DNA of 64,000 nucleotides from Synanceia verrucosa (taxonomy: Eukaryota; Chordata; Actinopteri; Perciformes; Synanceiidae), in assembly GCA_029721515.1 (NCBI GenBank), contig CM056569.1, positions 16,485,507-16,549,506 on the forward strand. The letters run 5' to 3'. The position numbers were made by a program, and so were the translations under genes. The notes under the pieces were generated by a model, which was given only the letters and a program-made list of their open reading frames with translations, was not told the DNA's origin and made no database searches. This document shows positions 11,146-23,385 of this stretch, in pieces; position 1 is the first letter of the stretch, and each line of letters begins with the position of its first letter.

Positions 11146-11898
11146 GTGTTGTGTTAGTTACTGAAAAATAGTAGCTAATTACAGCTACTAGTTACTTCAT
11201 TCAAAAAGTAACTTGATTACTTTGATCACTTACACCAAAAATTAACTTAAACCAACTTGACTTTACTTAAAAATTAACCCTTTAGTTCCTCTTCAGGACC
11301 CTGGGGAGTGAGAGTTTGTCTTATGGTGTGTTCACTGAAAGTCAGAACTTGGAGCTCAGCTCAACATAACCTCAAAGTTTAGTGCTCCCAGCTCTGCCAG
11401 CCTTACAGACGAACAACAAAACATGTAGCTACTGTTCATCAGTAGCAGATAGCACGAATTCTATGTCTGGTTGGTGAGATTAATCTGACTTTCTGAGGTG
11501 GAGATTGTGCTTTAAATTCTGACTTGGAGTTTGGAAATGCAAACATTTGTGTACAACTTGAATGCACAAAGAATCGAAACACACAAACTCCAGGCTCCTA
11601 ATGCTGCTGCAGTGACGTTAATCCTCTGTTTTACCAGTGATGTTTGTCTCCTTATGCTGGGAAAGCTGGGGGACGGATCAGTGTCTCTCTATGAATCTGA
11701 AGGGGACATGTCCCCCCTGTGCATAGAGACACCTGAGAGCATGAATGAGAGCAATCTGAATTCATCAATCAGGAAATCATTTACCAAGTAACTGACAAAC
11801 GCACCATATCGTAACAGTAACTGCGTTTATTTATTGAAAAAGTAATGCGTTACAGTATTAGTTACTGTAAGACGTAACGGTGTCACTGCCTAACACTA
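11146..11898. mobile_element. non-autonomous DNA element, possibly hAT-like, copy 1
   Basis: Starts GTGTTGTGTTAGTTACTG and ends GTGTCACTGCCTAACACT, with AGTAAC/GTTAC-rich subterminal stretches. It is strongly similar over most of its length to 40702-41291, including GACCCTGGGGAGTGAGAGTT and GAATCTGAAGGGGACATGTC. No transposase is present. The ends recall non-autonomous hAT elements of fish; the assignment is tentative. Confidence 0.55.
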
Positions 11899-13769
11899 AA
11901 CATATAGACATATATACATATAGACTTTCCTGTGACTTGATTGGCCAGAAATATCCACATTAACTTTCATCCACATTCATGTGATGTAATGCATCTCTTT
12001 GACTTGGACCATCTTTACAATGTGTGTGTTGTCAGACTGGGCTTGTGGGCAAACTGTCAACCCCAAAAATTAACGAATGGAAACCAACCATTTGCAGCCA
12101 CCCACACAACACAACCACAGCTGTGCTGTCAGTCTGCCGACCATAATCTAACCAGACGGTGGTGGTGCATGCTGGAAGAGAAGGGCTCTGCAGGGCTGTG
12201 GTGTGGGGGTCCTGGAGGACAGCCAGCTCTGCTGTGGGACAACTCTGGGAGATGTTTACCAAGCAGGAACCCCATGGAGGTCCAGTCATTAAATCCCACT
12301 TGAAATTGGCCAATCTGGGGTCTGCTTCGCCATCCCACCTCCAACCCCCACGACTTCCTTTCAGATAGTTTCTGGGAGGCTTTATATGACTGAGGGCATG
12401 ATGACTGACAGCTGTGGCACTGTAGATAGATGTTTATGACTCACTGTTAAACTGTCTGGTCCACCGACTGCTAGATTACACAAGGAAACTATTAGCCAAA
12501 CTCATGTGGAGAAGTAATTGGTGAAAACAAGATGGCTTTTTTTCTCCCTTCCTTTTCTAATAGACCTTGTGTTGAGGTGAAAACAATCCATCAAACATTA
12601 CATAAAAGGCTTGTGTTTGGTCTGGACAGAATCGATCAGTATCAAACTCCTAATTGAATCTAAAACCCTGTGTCCTCACATCACGGTGAGGTTTCTGACT
12701 GAAATGTTTCAAGCTGTGTGTGTATGTTGCTTCAAATACCACTGGGTCAAGACTGCCTGCCCCGAAAGCATTCTCACGCTCCAACTGAGCCTTCCCCAAA
12801 ATACAACAGGAAGTAGGGGGTTAGACCATGCGGAGAGGGTCAGACTGAGGGGGGTTGGCTCAATGTGAGTCACAAAAAGGGTGATTTGAAAGGACATCGT
12901 ACTCTAATGCCATATATGTCTATTTCTGTATGTTTATCTGGGTCCATGCATGCTGCCTTTTCTCACCATTACTTTATTTTTAGCATCCCTCTGGCTCCAG
13001 CTCAGCTCCATAAATACTAATAACAGCAAACACCAAAATGAAAGTTTAGCCTCGGACCTATGGGACATTTTATATCTTTATCAGTACAAACTGGCCAATA
13101 AAAACAACAACAATCCGTTCTCGTAAAAGGGAAAGATGGTTGTAGAGAAATATGGCCTCAGGGCGCTGTGCCCTTAAAACAGCTGTTAAACAAACACCAT
13201 GTGACGTTTTAAGTCTGCTGTAAACCAGGTTACAGGAACAGGCCAATTTGGGGAAACATTCTCGTTCGTCTCAGTTTCAACCTGTGTGGGCATTTTGCAT
13301 TTTGTGTTGCATGTAGACATCTGAACCTTTGTAAGTTGTAATTTCTAGTGTCTGACCTCCAACCATCCCAGACACACAATGGAAACCAAAAACATGGCTG
13401 ACTGAGACAAACAAAACAGAGGAGCCATGACACACACACTGATGTTATTTATATAGCTCAACCCTGTCAGCATACTGTGTTTTTAGATTAGTTAACATGC
13501 AGATGTGATAGTACACTATGTATTATTTGAATTAAGTACAAGCAAATATACATTATGTTACCTTTTAGTCAATTATTTATCATTTGCAATATGCACATGG
13601 GAGCTAACATGTTGATGTTTAAGCAGTATCTTTACCATGAGTATTTAGTGTTTAAGTACTATATGTATAATTATATAAATATTATATCCTGATGATGCTG
13701 TTAGATGAAGACAAGTCAGAGAAGTAATTTACAAGACTTTCATTACAAAAATGCATAGCCTGTTAAAAT
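11899..13769. other. no gene recognised
   Basis: Moderate GC around 12140-12370 gives overlapping frames on both strands, but none has a domain or splice structure I recognise. Confidence 0.5.
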
Positions 13770-14010
13770 ATAAGAAATTGAACATAAAATATGTTTTTAT
13801 TTATTTAAATATAAATGTGTTGGATAATTTATAAATATAGAAATATAAAATAAAATAAAATATAAAATAATTTTATTTAGTGAATAATTTAAAAATACAT
13901 AAATATAAAATAGAATAAAATATAAATGATTTTATTAATTTAATAATTTATAAATATTAAATAAAATACAAACAAATTTTATATATTTCATAATCTGTAA
14001 ATATATAAAT
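13770..14010. repeat. AT-rich degenerate tandem repeat
   Basis: About four loosely related blocks of ATAAATATANAAATATAAAATA type followed by ATTTTATTTA/AATAATTTA, roughly 60 bases each. Confidence 0.55.
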
Positions 14011-14584
14011 GTAAATCACCTCTGACCCGCTAGCCGCGTATCTACAGAGACCCTGCAGGTCTGGATTCTCTCTTTTAGTTTTTATTTTTGCTGTGTTCCA
14101 GACAAGATACTGAGGCATAAGTCCTTCTCATGCATGCTTCAGCTGTACCTCTTGCTTTCTGCTGTGTGCTCCTATCAGTAAAAATAAAGCATAAAGCAGA
14201 GAGTCTGCACCAAATGTCATGACCATCTAGCCAAGAGTTGTTGAGACATTTCAGTTACAAGCACAAAGGTCAGGGGGCTTTCTCATTGGGCACCATGAAA
14301 GCACTGCTGTCCCTATAGAGTTACATCACTAGCATGGATGAGAATACCCTGCCACACTGTGTCATGTTTGTTTAATCAGAACACTATTACAATTACACAT
14401 ATTTAAAAAATGACAGTTTGTGGTTTTGGTTGAGTTGCATGTGGAACTTCTTCTTGGTGCATCCATCTGCCCTCCTCTTCTCTGCATTGTCTACAGTGAT
14501 AACATGAGTTGCCAGATTAACTCATTGGCATTAATCTCAGGTTTTAGTGTCCATGGTACCAAACCTGGAGGAGTTATAGTTATA

Positions 14585-15405
14585 TAGGAGTGTGTTTATG
14601 GGAATTTTTGACCATTCTTCCAGAAGTGTATTTGTGAGGTCACACACTGATGTTGGATGAGAAGGCCTGGCTCTCAGTCTCTGCTCTAATTCATCCCAAA
14701 GGTGTTCTATCGGGTTGAGGTCAGGACTCTGTGTAGGCCAGTCAAGTTCATCCACACCAGACTCTGTCATCCATGTCTTTATGGACCTTGCTTTGTGCAC
14801 AGTCATGTTGGAAGAGGAAGGGGCCAGCTCCAAACTGTTCCCACAAAGTTGGGAGCATGGAATTGTCCAAAATGTCTTGGTATGCTGAAGCATTCAGAGT
14901 TCCTTTCACTGGAACTAAGGGGCCAAGCCCAGCTCCTGAAAAACAACCCCACACCATAATCCCCCCTCCACCAAACTTTACACTTGGCACAATGCAGTCC
15001 AACAAGTATCATTCTCCTGGCAACCGCCAAACCCAGACTCGTCCATCAGATTGCCAGATGGAGAAGTATGATTCGTTACTCCAGAGAACGTGTCTCCACT
15101 GCTCTATAGTCCAGTGGCGGCGTGCTTTACACCACTGCATCCGACGCTTTGCATTGCACTTGGTGATGTATGGCTTGGATGCAGCTGCTCGGCCATGGAA
15201 ACCCATTCCATGAAGCTCTCTGTGCACTGTTCTTGAGCTAATCTGAAGGCCACATGAAGTTTGGAGGTCTGTAGTGATTAACTCCGCAGAAAGTTGGCAA
15301 CCTCTCAGCATCCACTGACCCCGCTCCATCAGTTTACGTGGTCTACCACTTCATGGCTGAGTTGCTGTCATTCCCAAACACTTTCACGTTCTTATAACGG
15401 ACCCC
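14585..15405 (-). mobile_element. Tc1-like transposon remnant, lineage B, copy 1
   Basis: The minus strand encodes broken pieces of a DDE transposase: RTVHRELHGMGFHGRAAASKP (the second HTH end), then SNESYFSIW, FGGGGIMVWGCFSGAG, and MTESGVDELDWPTQSPDLNPIEHLWDEL with the catalytic Glu. Frames change several times. Neither terminal repeat is recognisable, and the sequence starts and stops within the gene, so this is a truncated fossil. A sister copy with better ends is at 38797-39990. Confidence 0.82.
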
Positions 15406-16566
15406 TGCTTACATCTCAATCTGATGATGATTAGACCTGATTTATGGGCGTCACTGCTATCACAAAAATGTAATGTCAATGCAATTCAAGGAGTATTTCA
15501 GGGATTAATGCATTTGAGTCAAAGCATCACCAAGGAAACATTATTTCTCTTCATTATGGCTGCACCAGTGTAGTCTCCACAGACCCTGAGATAACACGTG
15601 ACAGAGACAGATATAAGCTCAGCTCTATATATACCTTTCCAAACAGTCTCCAAGTGAAATCAAATGATTGACATCAAAGGAATCCAGCACCTCAGCCTTA
15701 CATGGGAAAAAATATCACTTGATTAAAGATTAAGGCCCTGCAATCAGCCTCTGATCCACTGCAGGGCACATGGGACTCCACGAGTCAAAGTCAATGCTCA
15801 GAAAATGTTCTGGATATTTTAATGTTTGTGAAACGCCTGAAGTGGAAGGAAGGGAGTACAAACAAAAACAAGAGCGTTGACTCTCTGGAGAGGATGACAG
15901 GCTGTGGTTTCACTGTTTCTCAGCTGGATTTCTCATCCGGATGCAGCAAGAAGTGGAAGCATGAGAGCCAGAGAGGATGTGTTTATAGGAGGAAGATGGG
16001 TGTCCTCTTTATCCCATAAGGAGTTGACCTCACTTACTCCCTCAGCCACGATTGGTAAAACTCCTCGGCTCTGCAGCACCAGTAGTCATGTCTGGCCCTT
16101 TGTATACTCTATAAATAGTTGCTTATGCTCCAGCTGAGTGGGAACAAGCTGGACCCGTCACCCCGAGGGGCAGGGAGGAGAATGGGAAGCAGGAAATCCC
16201 ATGGAGACCCCCTCAGCCCTGGCGTTTATGAAGTTAGACATGATAAAGTGGAGGAGAAGGGAGTCCATGTGCGCATCAGGTTAGTGCAGAATGAACTTCA
16301 GCAAATACACTTCTTTCTGTTGGTCCTCTGTAATTCTACAGCTATTGTCAGAGCTGATGAAGCTTTTTTTACACTATTAATGTCCTCCTTCTCTGGACTG
16401 GAAAGAAAGCAAACTACAGCCTCCCACATAGGCAGGATATGTCCTCTAAACCTGTGGACTGACAGACTGTTAGACTGAGAGAACGAAGAGCAAATAAAGT
16501 TGTCTGAGAGCTATCTGTCACTTACAGGTTGGATGCTCTTGCTATAAAGTATCTAGTATAATTCAG
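15406..16566. other. no gene recognised
   Basis: Several short plus-strand frames (15822-16478) without recognisable motifs. Confidence 0.45.
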
Positions 16567-17060
16567 GAAAACAAATTACCAAGCAAAACTTTAAAGAAAA
16601 TCACTCCAAAAAACAGGAAAAAAATTACCACGAAAAACAGAAAAAATACACAAAAAAAACAGGAAAAAATTGACATGAAAAAGAAAAAAATACTCCGAAA
16701 AAATGAAAAAAAAAATCCTATGAAAAACAGGAACAAAATTACAAAAAAAGAAAAAAAATACTACGAAAAACAAAGAAAAAAAATCCTATGAAAAACAGGA
16801 AAGAAATTACCACGAAAAACAGAAAAGGAAATTACTCAAAAAAAACAGGGAAAAAATACAAAAAAAAAAAAAATACTACGAAAAACGGAAAAAAAATCTG
16901 AGAAAACAGGAGATTTTTTCTGTTTTTGTAGTAATTCCTCGACAAAAAAACAGGAAAAATTACCATTAAAAACAGAAAAAATACTTGAAAAAAAATGGAA
17001 AAAAATACCTTGAAAAGTAGGGGAAAAAAGGACTGGAAAGCATGAGTCAGAGAAAAAAGA
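16567..17060. repeat. A-rich minisatellite
   Basis: Imperfect repeats of GAAAAACAGGAAAAAAATTACCAC with variants (TACTACGAAAAACA, TCCTATGAAAAACAGG). The plus strand is strongly A-rich. Phe-rich frames on the other strand are by-products. Confidence 0.8.
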
Positions 17061-18762
17061 AAATAGTATTCCAATAAACTGTTTGGAAATACTGGAATTT
17101 TTTTTGTGAATGCAGTACACTTCTGTTGTCCTTATTTGCAGTGTGTTCTAAGTTTTACTGTGTGTTTCTCTGTTTTCTCTATGTGTCCTCACATTGGTGA
17201 AGATATTTTCTTACTTTGCTTGTCTTTTGTCTATTTGCACATTTTTCCTTTCCTTTATGTGCGCTTCGTTGAGCTCTCATAGTTTCTGTCAGACCACTAG
17301 AAGCAACACCAGAGGAAAATCCAGTGTTCAGCCAGCAAGCCAAGGACTCTCAAAGTCATACTGTATCTCAGTTATTGAAATTGTGTCATGAAATGTGACA
17401 GGAATAATCAAAGGGGTCCATCACTGCGAGCCAGCTCACCTTTGCAGGAAGCTGAAGGGATATTTAGTATTTTGTGAGATGTGACAAGTATGATTCATCT
17501 ACATTATGAGTGGCCTGTCTTGGCAGGACACTGCAGCACAGGGACGGACCAGCTTAAACTTTTCAATCCTGCTCGAATAATTGTTTTGTCCACTCCAAGA
17601 AAGGATCTGCTCCATAACAAAATACAGCTCTATAAAGCTGGATCATCAGGAGGAGCCTTGGAACAGACCCAGGAGCTATCACCACCTTTTTGCTCACCAT
17701 GCTGGTTAATCTACTTCCATTAGTGTGACTCATTAAGACCAAAATGCCTCGGCTTGCATAATCACAGAGATGGATGACAGAGAGGAGGCCTTTTGAACAC
17801 AGAGAATGAACCACAGCAGGATATGGCCGCTGATGATGTCACAGAGCAGCTAATGAATGCAGATGTGTCTCGTTGCTTCTTCCTTAATGAAGTGAGGAGC
17901 CACAGCCAGCTGTTTGCTCCACGGGGCCCAGGTGGAAGGACCATTAAAAACATATCCATCCACTGGTTTGTTTTGGTGGGATTACTCACACAGGATAATG
18001 TTGTGCGCTGGTGCTGATGGTGGCCACGTTCCATCCCGTTTTATATGGAAATGCACTTTACACTTGATTTTTTTCCCTTATATTCACTCTCAATATGGAA
18101 ATTAGGTCCTGTTCACAGACAGTCTCCATTAAAACACGTTCAGCACAGTAGTGTATAATATGATTGGATTAGGTGTTTGAGATATGCACAGTCACATCCT
18201 ACAAATCCCTGCCTAGTGTTTACTTGGCAGTAGAGTATCTTGATGAAACAGATTCTAGAAAAAAACATCTTACATTGCTGGCATGTTTTCTTCCTATGAT
18301 CACTGTGATTTTTGCCTGATCTTTGGTTGTAAAACTAGATGGCATGTAGTATTGATTTCCATGAGGATGTTGTAATTTATTGTACACTGTTCTTATTATG
18401 TCTGTCATTTTATCATTCCAAAAGTCTCCTGTGGACATGTGCTAAAACACTCTAACAATGCATCTGGTTTGTCCAATGTCATTGTCATGTCCACATCAGA
18501 TAAACAATAAATTAAAAAATATATAATGATAAAAAAAAATGTTGCCTCACAACTTTAATCATCCTTTTCATCTTGCACGATCATCAGGTAAACCAATACA
18601 TTTTTTCAACATTTTTGTTTATGACCACATACCTGCAAAACTGTTCACATTCCCACCAGTCTTAGTATAAGTCAATAAGTAAACAAGTAAAGAAATAAAT
18701 GGACAAAATAAAGCAGAAATCAATATTAAAATGCATGAATAAATACATAATTAATTACAGAA
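17061..18762. other. no gene recognised
   Basis: Short frames only. 17480-18030 has balanced composition and could include conserved non-coding sequence, but this cannot be judged from one sequence. Confidence 0.4.
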
Positions 18763-19276
18763 ATGCAACAAGTAGCTAATGAGAAGTGTCTGAGTCACTG
18801 TGTATGGGAATGTCCTAAGCTGGTAGCCTTTTGGAAAATGGTTGTCTGCACTCTAAGTAAAATATATACCGGGGTTGCTTTTCTGTTAACTTTAAGTGTA
18901 AGACTCAATCAGATCAACTTTGGCCTCCTGCAGGCTAGGAGGATGGTTGCTCTGTCTTGGAGAGAGACTGAAGTATCCTCTGCACAATCTCGTGTGTTAC
19001 ATTGGAAAAGCTGACCTATGTAATTAGGGGTAAAGTACAAGACTTTGAAGAAGTATGGGCACCCTTAATGGACCTTCTCAGGCAAAAGTGGATTATATTT
19101 TTCTGTAAGATTATTGTGTGTGACTTTTTTTAAATCTTATTATTTTATAGTTCTATCATTATTATTTGTGTGTGCATGCAGAGATCTGCTTACATGCCAT
19201 TGTGCAACTTGTATGGAATATGTGGATGTGTTTTTGTATGTTGAAAATCAATAAAAACATTGTTCAAAAAAAAATA
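18763..19276 (+). mobile_element. LINE (L1-like) 3' end fragment
   Basis: The open stretch 18763-19014 reads EKCLSHCVWECPKLVAFW, then INFGLLQARRMVALSWRETE. This resembles the C-terminal region after the reverse transcriptase in L1/Tx1-type LINEs. It is followed by an untranslated part ending AATCAATAAAAACATTG and an A-rich tail at about 19268. It is 5'-truncated, as is usual for LINE insertions. Confidence 0.65.
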
Positions 19277-20742
19277 CAGATATGCATAAATATAAGTTGG
19301 TCATCAAACAAGGAATAATTAAATAAATTTCTAATAAATGTATGACTAAGATTTCACTTTGTTAAAGGCACAATATAGTTTTTCAATCTGGAGAAGACAC
19401 AAATTATCATATATTTTGTCATGTAAGGGTTTGTAGAGGTTACCATGGTTACAGGTCTCCAGTATGAAAACAGGCTTTCGGGATGTAACGTAGTTAATTA
19501 TAGTAAGATTATTCACACAAAAGTATGAATTACAGTAAACATGTACCTTGAGAAAAAAACACTGAACTATGTTGCTGGTCCAGGTTGACGCTTCTGCTCA
19601 GATGAAAACACAGTTTGATCCATATTTTAAGGCAAGATTATACAACTTCCGAAAGCAAAAGACACATGAATGAAATGTGTTATTGTGTCTCTGAAAGGAC
19701 CTGAGAGAGAGTGAGAAGGACGAGGCAGAGAAACCTCAGTGATGGTCGTGTTGGAGTCTGCAGAATGACACAAAGCACATTTTGACCTCTGCCATCAGTC
19801 ACCATCTGCACAAAGAGCCACCAGAGGATCCTTAAAGGCCACTTCTGATGCTAATGCTGTTTGGATTACACCTCTATGTATGCATAAGTTGCTGAATGTA
19901 CGAGTTGTAACGTGAATATATAAAGCTTATTTCCTCCAGGCCGAGGAAAGGAGCTGCAGCGAGGGAGGACACAGATGATAAGAGACCACAGGGATGGAGA
20001 GATGAAAGCGACAGAAGAGAAGAGTTAAAGTTGAAAGGATGGATGATAACGGCCATGAACACACTGCGTCCACAAGATACCATTTCATTCATGTGAAAAG
20101 TGGTGCTTAGCGTGGCGCTGTTTTTTCTGTTCGAAGTGTGAAAGATGAAAAAAGAGAGCGCCTGGGAGGAGGAACAGCTCAATCCTGTCTGCTAAATTAC
20201 ATTCAGAGGGAAACTGCCTGATTACGCTGACAGTTTAAAACACGTAGTTAGCTGAGACAGGAAACAAGTTACATTATTTAAAATGACAGCAAATTAAACA
20301 TCACACAATCCTGTGCCGACCCAAAATCTTTCCGAAATGTTTTATCCAAGTGATTCATCAAAAACAAACGTAATCAGGGAGGAAATATGTTTCCGTCAAC
20401 ACATAATTCATAGGCTGCACATCTGGATCAGCTGTCAGTCTGAATTGACAGCTGTTGTTGTTAGTTTGTTTTTGCATTTCTATTATCTCTCTTTAGCTCA
20501 GCTCACTGCTCTGAGCTCACAGTAATAAGTGAAGTCACTAAGCATCAACATCTCTCTTACCTGACTGAACTGTGCTGGTCCAACACTAAGACCACACAGA
20601 CACAGGTTTAGCAGTAAACACCACGTTTTTGTCGCACACTGAACCAGCATTTCAGGAACCGTGTCGTTTCCATGTGTTCAGCCAAAACTGATCTTTCTTG
20701 AAACATGCGCTACTTGTGTTTTTTCTTTTTATTACACTTGAT
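19277..20742. other. no gene recognised
   Basis: No motif-bearing frame. Confidence 0.5.
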
Positions 20743-21198
20743 GATGCGTTCGAGTTGTCCTTGTAAGTCGTAATTTACGAGTTCCGAGTCTTAAATATTC
20801 ACTGAAATGCCCCTCAAAGTCAGATTTCAGACTCGTAAAGTCTTCACCAACCCCGACCTGACTTGACCACAGTGTCATAATCCAAGATGGCAGCATCCTG
20901 CATTAGCGTTGTGTAGCATTATACGTTACAGCCTACAGTAGAGGCAAACAGTTTTCCCCCACAGAATTACACTGGAGAACAAACACACACCCTCCATGTC
21001 TTCATTGTGCCTATCAATTGTGTTTGAGGACCTCATATTGCTGCATTAGCTCTCTGTATTCCGACAGAGCAAGCACAACAAACTTTTCATTGGAGGCGTC
21101 CATCTTGGTTTTCTGTTTACTTGAACACCGTAAACTCAGGTGTGACGTCATTCCCAGTTCCGAATCCCGACTTCCAATACAGTACAAACACAGCATTA
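20743..21198 (-). mobile_element. dispersed element with a transposase-like reading remnant, copy 2
   Basis: Complement of the 2971-3400 element. On the minus strand an ATG at 21102 opens MDASNEKFVVLALSEYRELM and stops after 29 codons, as if it were the first exon or the start of a lost transposase. The function of that peptide is not recognised. Confidence 0.5.
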
Positions 21199-21589
21199 TA
21201 TGCGTGCTCTATTTCTTCTTCTGTGTTCTGTTGTATTTGTGTGGCTGTGTTACAGCACCACCAATAGGCTGATTGTATATATTACAAGGTTTCAGTGGTT
21301 TCTGTGGGGACGTAAACATCTCCTGAGATGGTATTCAGTAAGAATAAAGATAAGGGGGACAAGAAAGTGGAAATTAGGCCCTCTTATACCGTGATTAATA
21401 AATGTATTATTCCTCTACCCAGTGTCAGGTGTTTACCACCACTGCCCTAAATTAACAGTATTACTGATAATTAAAGTATTTTTAATGTTTCTGTAATAGT
21501 TAATCCACCAGTATGTGCAAGCTTATATATCTTTAATGATAAAATATAATTATTGTTCTTATCCAGGAATTTACAAATTATCAAAGCAC

Positions 21590-21800
21590 ACTGTTATTTT
21601 TTATTTTTGACTGAGATGTTAAATTGCAGTTATTTGCTGTCATTGCTGAACAGAAAAATGTGTTTTAGTGGTTGTTTGTTATTCTGGATTAATTTCTGAC
21701 TTCTCAGTGAATTCCAGTGTTCTGGCTCAAATTTGGGTCTAAAAAGGTGAATTCAGTTTAAATTCCTCACTCCTGTTCAAAATGGTGAAGAGTAGTGAAC
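21590..21800. repeat. dispersed repeat family D, copy 1
   Basis: Contains GCTGTCATTGCTGAACAGAA, TTTAGTGGTTGTTTGTTATT and CAGTGAATTCCAGTGTTCTG. Related sequence appears inverted at 42230-42390 and partly at 33190-33265 and 47815-47895. Confidence 0.55.
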
Positions 21801-22360
21801 TCAGTGAGGAAGAAAGAGTCCAGTTAAAGTGAAGGACGTGATGCTGGAGGTGATGTTGCTGCTCTGATACCTTTATCAAACTCAGTATGTGCTTTTATTT
21901 TGTTAAATCATTGACTGAGCGCTCAGACCGGACCTGACTGAAGTCTTCAAGTGTTCAGGTCAGGAAGCTTTGGTGAGGATGATGTGAGCATGGTGAAGAG
22001 CCTTTAAATCCCTGGAGCTTTTATTCACTCGGGTGCACTCATGAAGACAAAGACGCTTCATTGTTTAGCTGCCATGTTGTCAACAGAAGACAACAGCCTG
22101 GAATAAAAGCCAAAGAGCAATGACAGAAGAATCTCTGTCTCTCACGCACACTCAGTGTTTCCAAGCTGTCATGCTGTGATATCAGTGATGACAGGTGGAG
22201 AACATTGTGTTTCATAAAGATGAATCTTATCACATGTTGTCATGCTCAGCAGCAGGCCAGCAGTGAGCTGATGAACGATAAGCATGAAAGATGAGACTGA
22301 TGCTGAGGTGCTGAAGAGATCCCATCTGTCCTGCAGCACCTTGACTCCTCCTGCCTGGAA

Positions 22361-23195
22361 TCTAAACCAGAGCTAGCTTCAGCTTTATTCCGGAAGCTAA
22401 ACCGCAGCTAGCTTCAGCTTAATTCGGGAAGCTAAACCAGAGCTGGCTTCAGCTTAATTTGGGAAGCTAAACCGCAGCTAGCTTCAGCTTTATTCGGGAA
22501 GCTAAACCAGAGCTAGCTTCAGCGTAATTCGGGAAGTTAAACCGCAGCTAGCTTCAGCTTTATTTGGGAAGCTAAACCGCAGCTAGCTTCAGCTTTATTC
22601 GGGAAGCTAAACCGCAGCTAGCTTCAGCTTTATTCGGGAGGCTAAACCGCAGCTAGCCTCAGCTTTATTCGGGAAGCTAAACCGCAGCTAGCTTCAGCTT
22701 AATTCGGGAAGCTAAACCGCAACTAGCTTCAGCTTTATTCGGGAAGCTATACCGCAGCTAGCTTCAGCTTTATTCGGGAAGCTTAATCAGAGCTAGCTTC
22801 AGCTTTATTCGGGAAGCTAAACCGCAGCTAGCTTCAGCTTTATTCGGGAAGCTAAACCGCAGCTAGCTTCAGTTTAATTCGGGAAGCTAAACCAGAGCTA
22901 GCTTCAGCTTTATTCGGGAGGCTAAACCACAGCTAGCTTCAGCTTTATTCGGGAAGCTAAACCGCAGCTAGCTTCAGCTTTATTCGGGAAGCTAAACCGT
23001 AGCTAGCTCTAGCTCTATACGGGAAGCTAAACCAGAGCTAGCTTCAGCTTAATTTGGGAAGCTAAACCGCAGCTAGCTCTAGCTTTATGCGGGAAGCTAC
23101 ACCAGAGCTAGCTTCAGCTTAATTCTGGAAGGTAACCCGCAGCTAGCGTCAGCTTTATTCGGGAAGCTAAACCACAGCTAGCTTCAGCTTTATTC
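22361..23195. repeat. 35-bp minisatellite, about 24 copies
   Basis: A direct tandem repeat of a unit containing GCTAAACCGCAGCTAGCTTC and AGCTTTATTCGGGAA. The 835 bases make about 24 units. The variants are mainly base substitutions (CCGC/CCAGAG, TTTATTC/TTAATTC) with almost no length change. Each unit carries the palindromic core AGCTAGCT. Confidence 0.95.
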
Positions 23196-23339
23196 AGCCA
23201 AGTACATCTTGTTTCTTCATCTATTAACACATAATGGGACTACATACAGCATATGCAAATATACAAATATGGCTGTTTAATATTTCTATATTTATATCTT
23301 TTATTTCTTTATGTGTGTCTTTAAGCCGAGAGACTCTAC

Positions 23340-23385
23340 AAAATTTTGTTACGTGTGCATAATGACAATAAAGACTCTTGAATCT
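23340..23385 (+). repeat. possible LINE 3' tail
   Basis: GTGCATAATGACAATAAAGA followed by CTCTTGAATC resembles the 3' end of L2/CR1-like LINEs. A similar tail is at 25550-25595. No coding part is attached. Confidence 0.35.

Noticed and set aside
11941..12368. Overlapping frames on both strands near 12.0-12.4 kb
   Set aside because: Mutually overlapping, without recognisable domains; no exon-like boundaries support one over another.
16591..17120. Phe-rich minus-strand frames resembling membrane proteins
   Set aside because: They come from the A-rich minisatellite; the hydrophobicity is a by-product of poly-T on that strand.
22361..23195. CRISPR-like array with 35-bp repeats
   Set aside because: There are no unique spacers between repeats, no cas genes, and the context is a vertebrate genome; it is a head-to-tail minisatellite.
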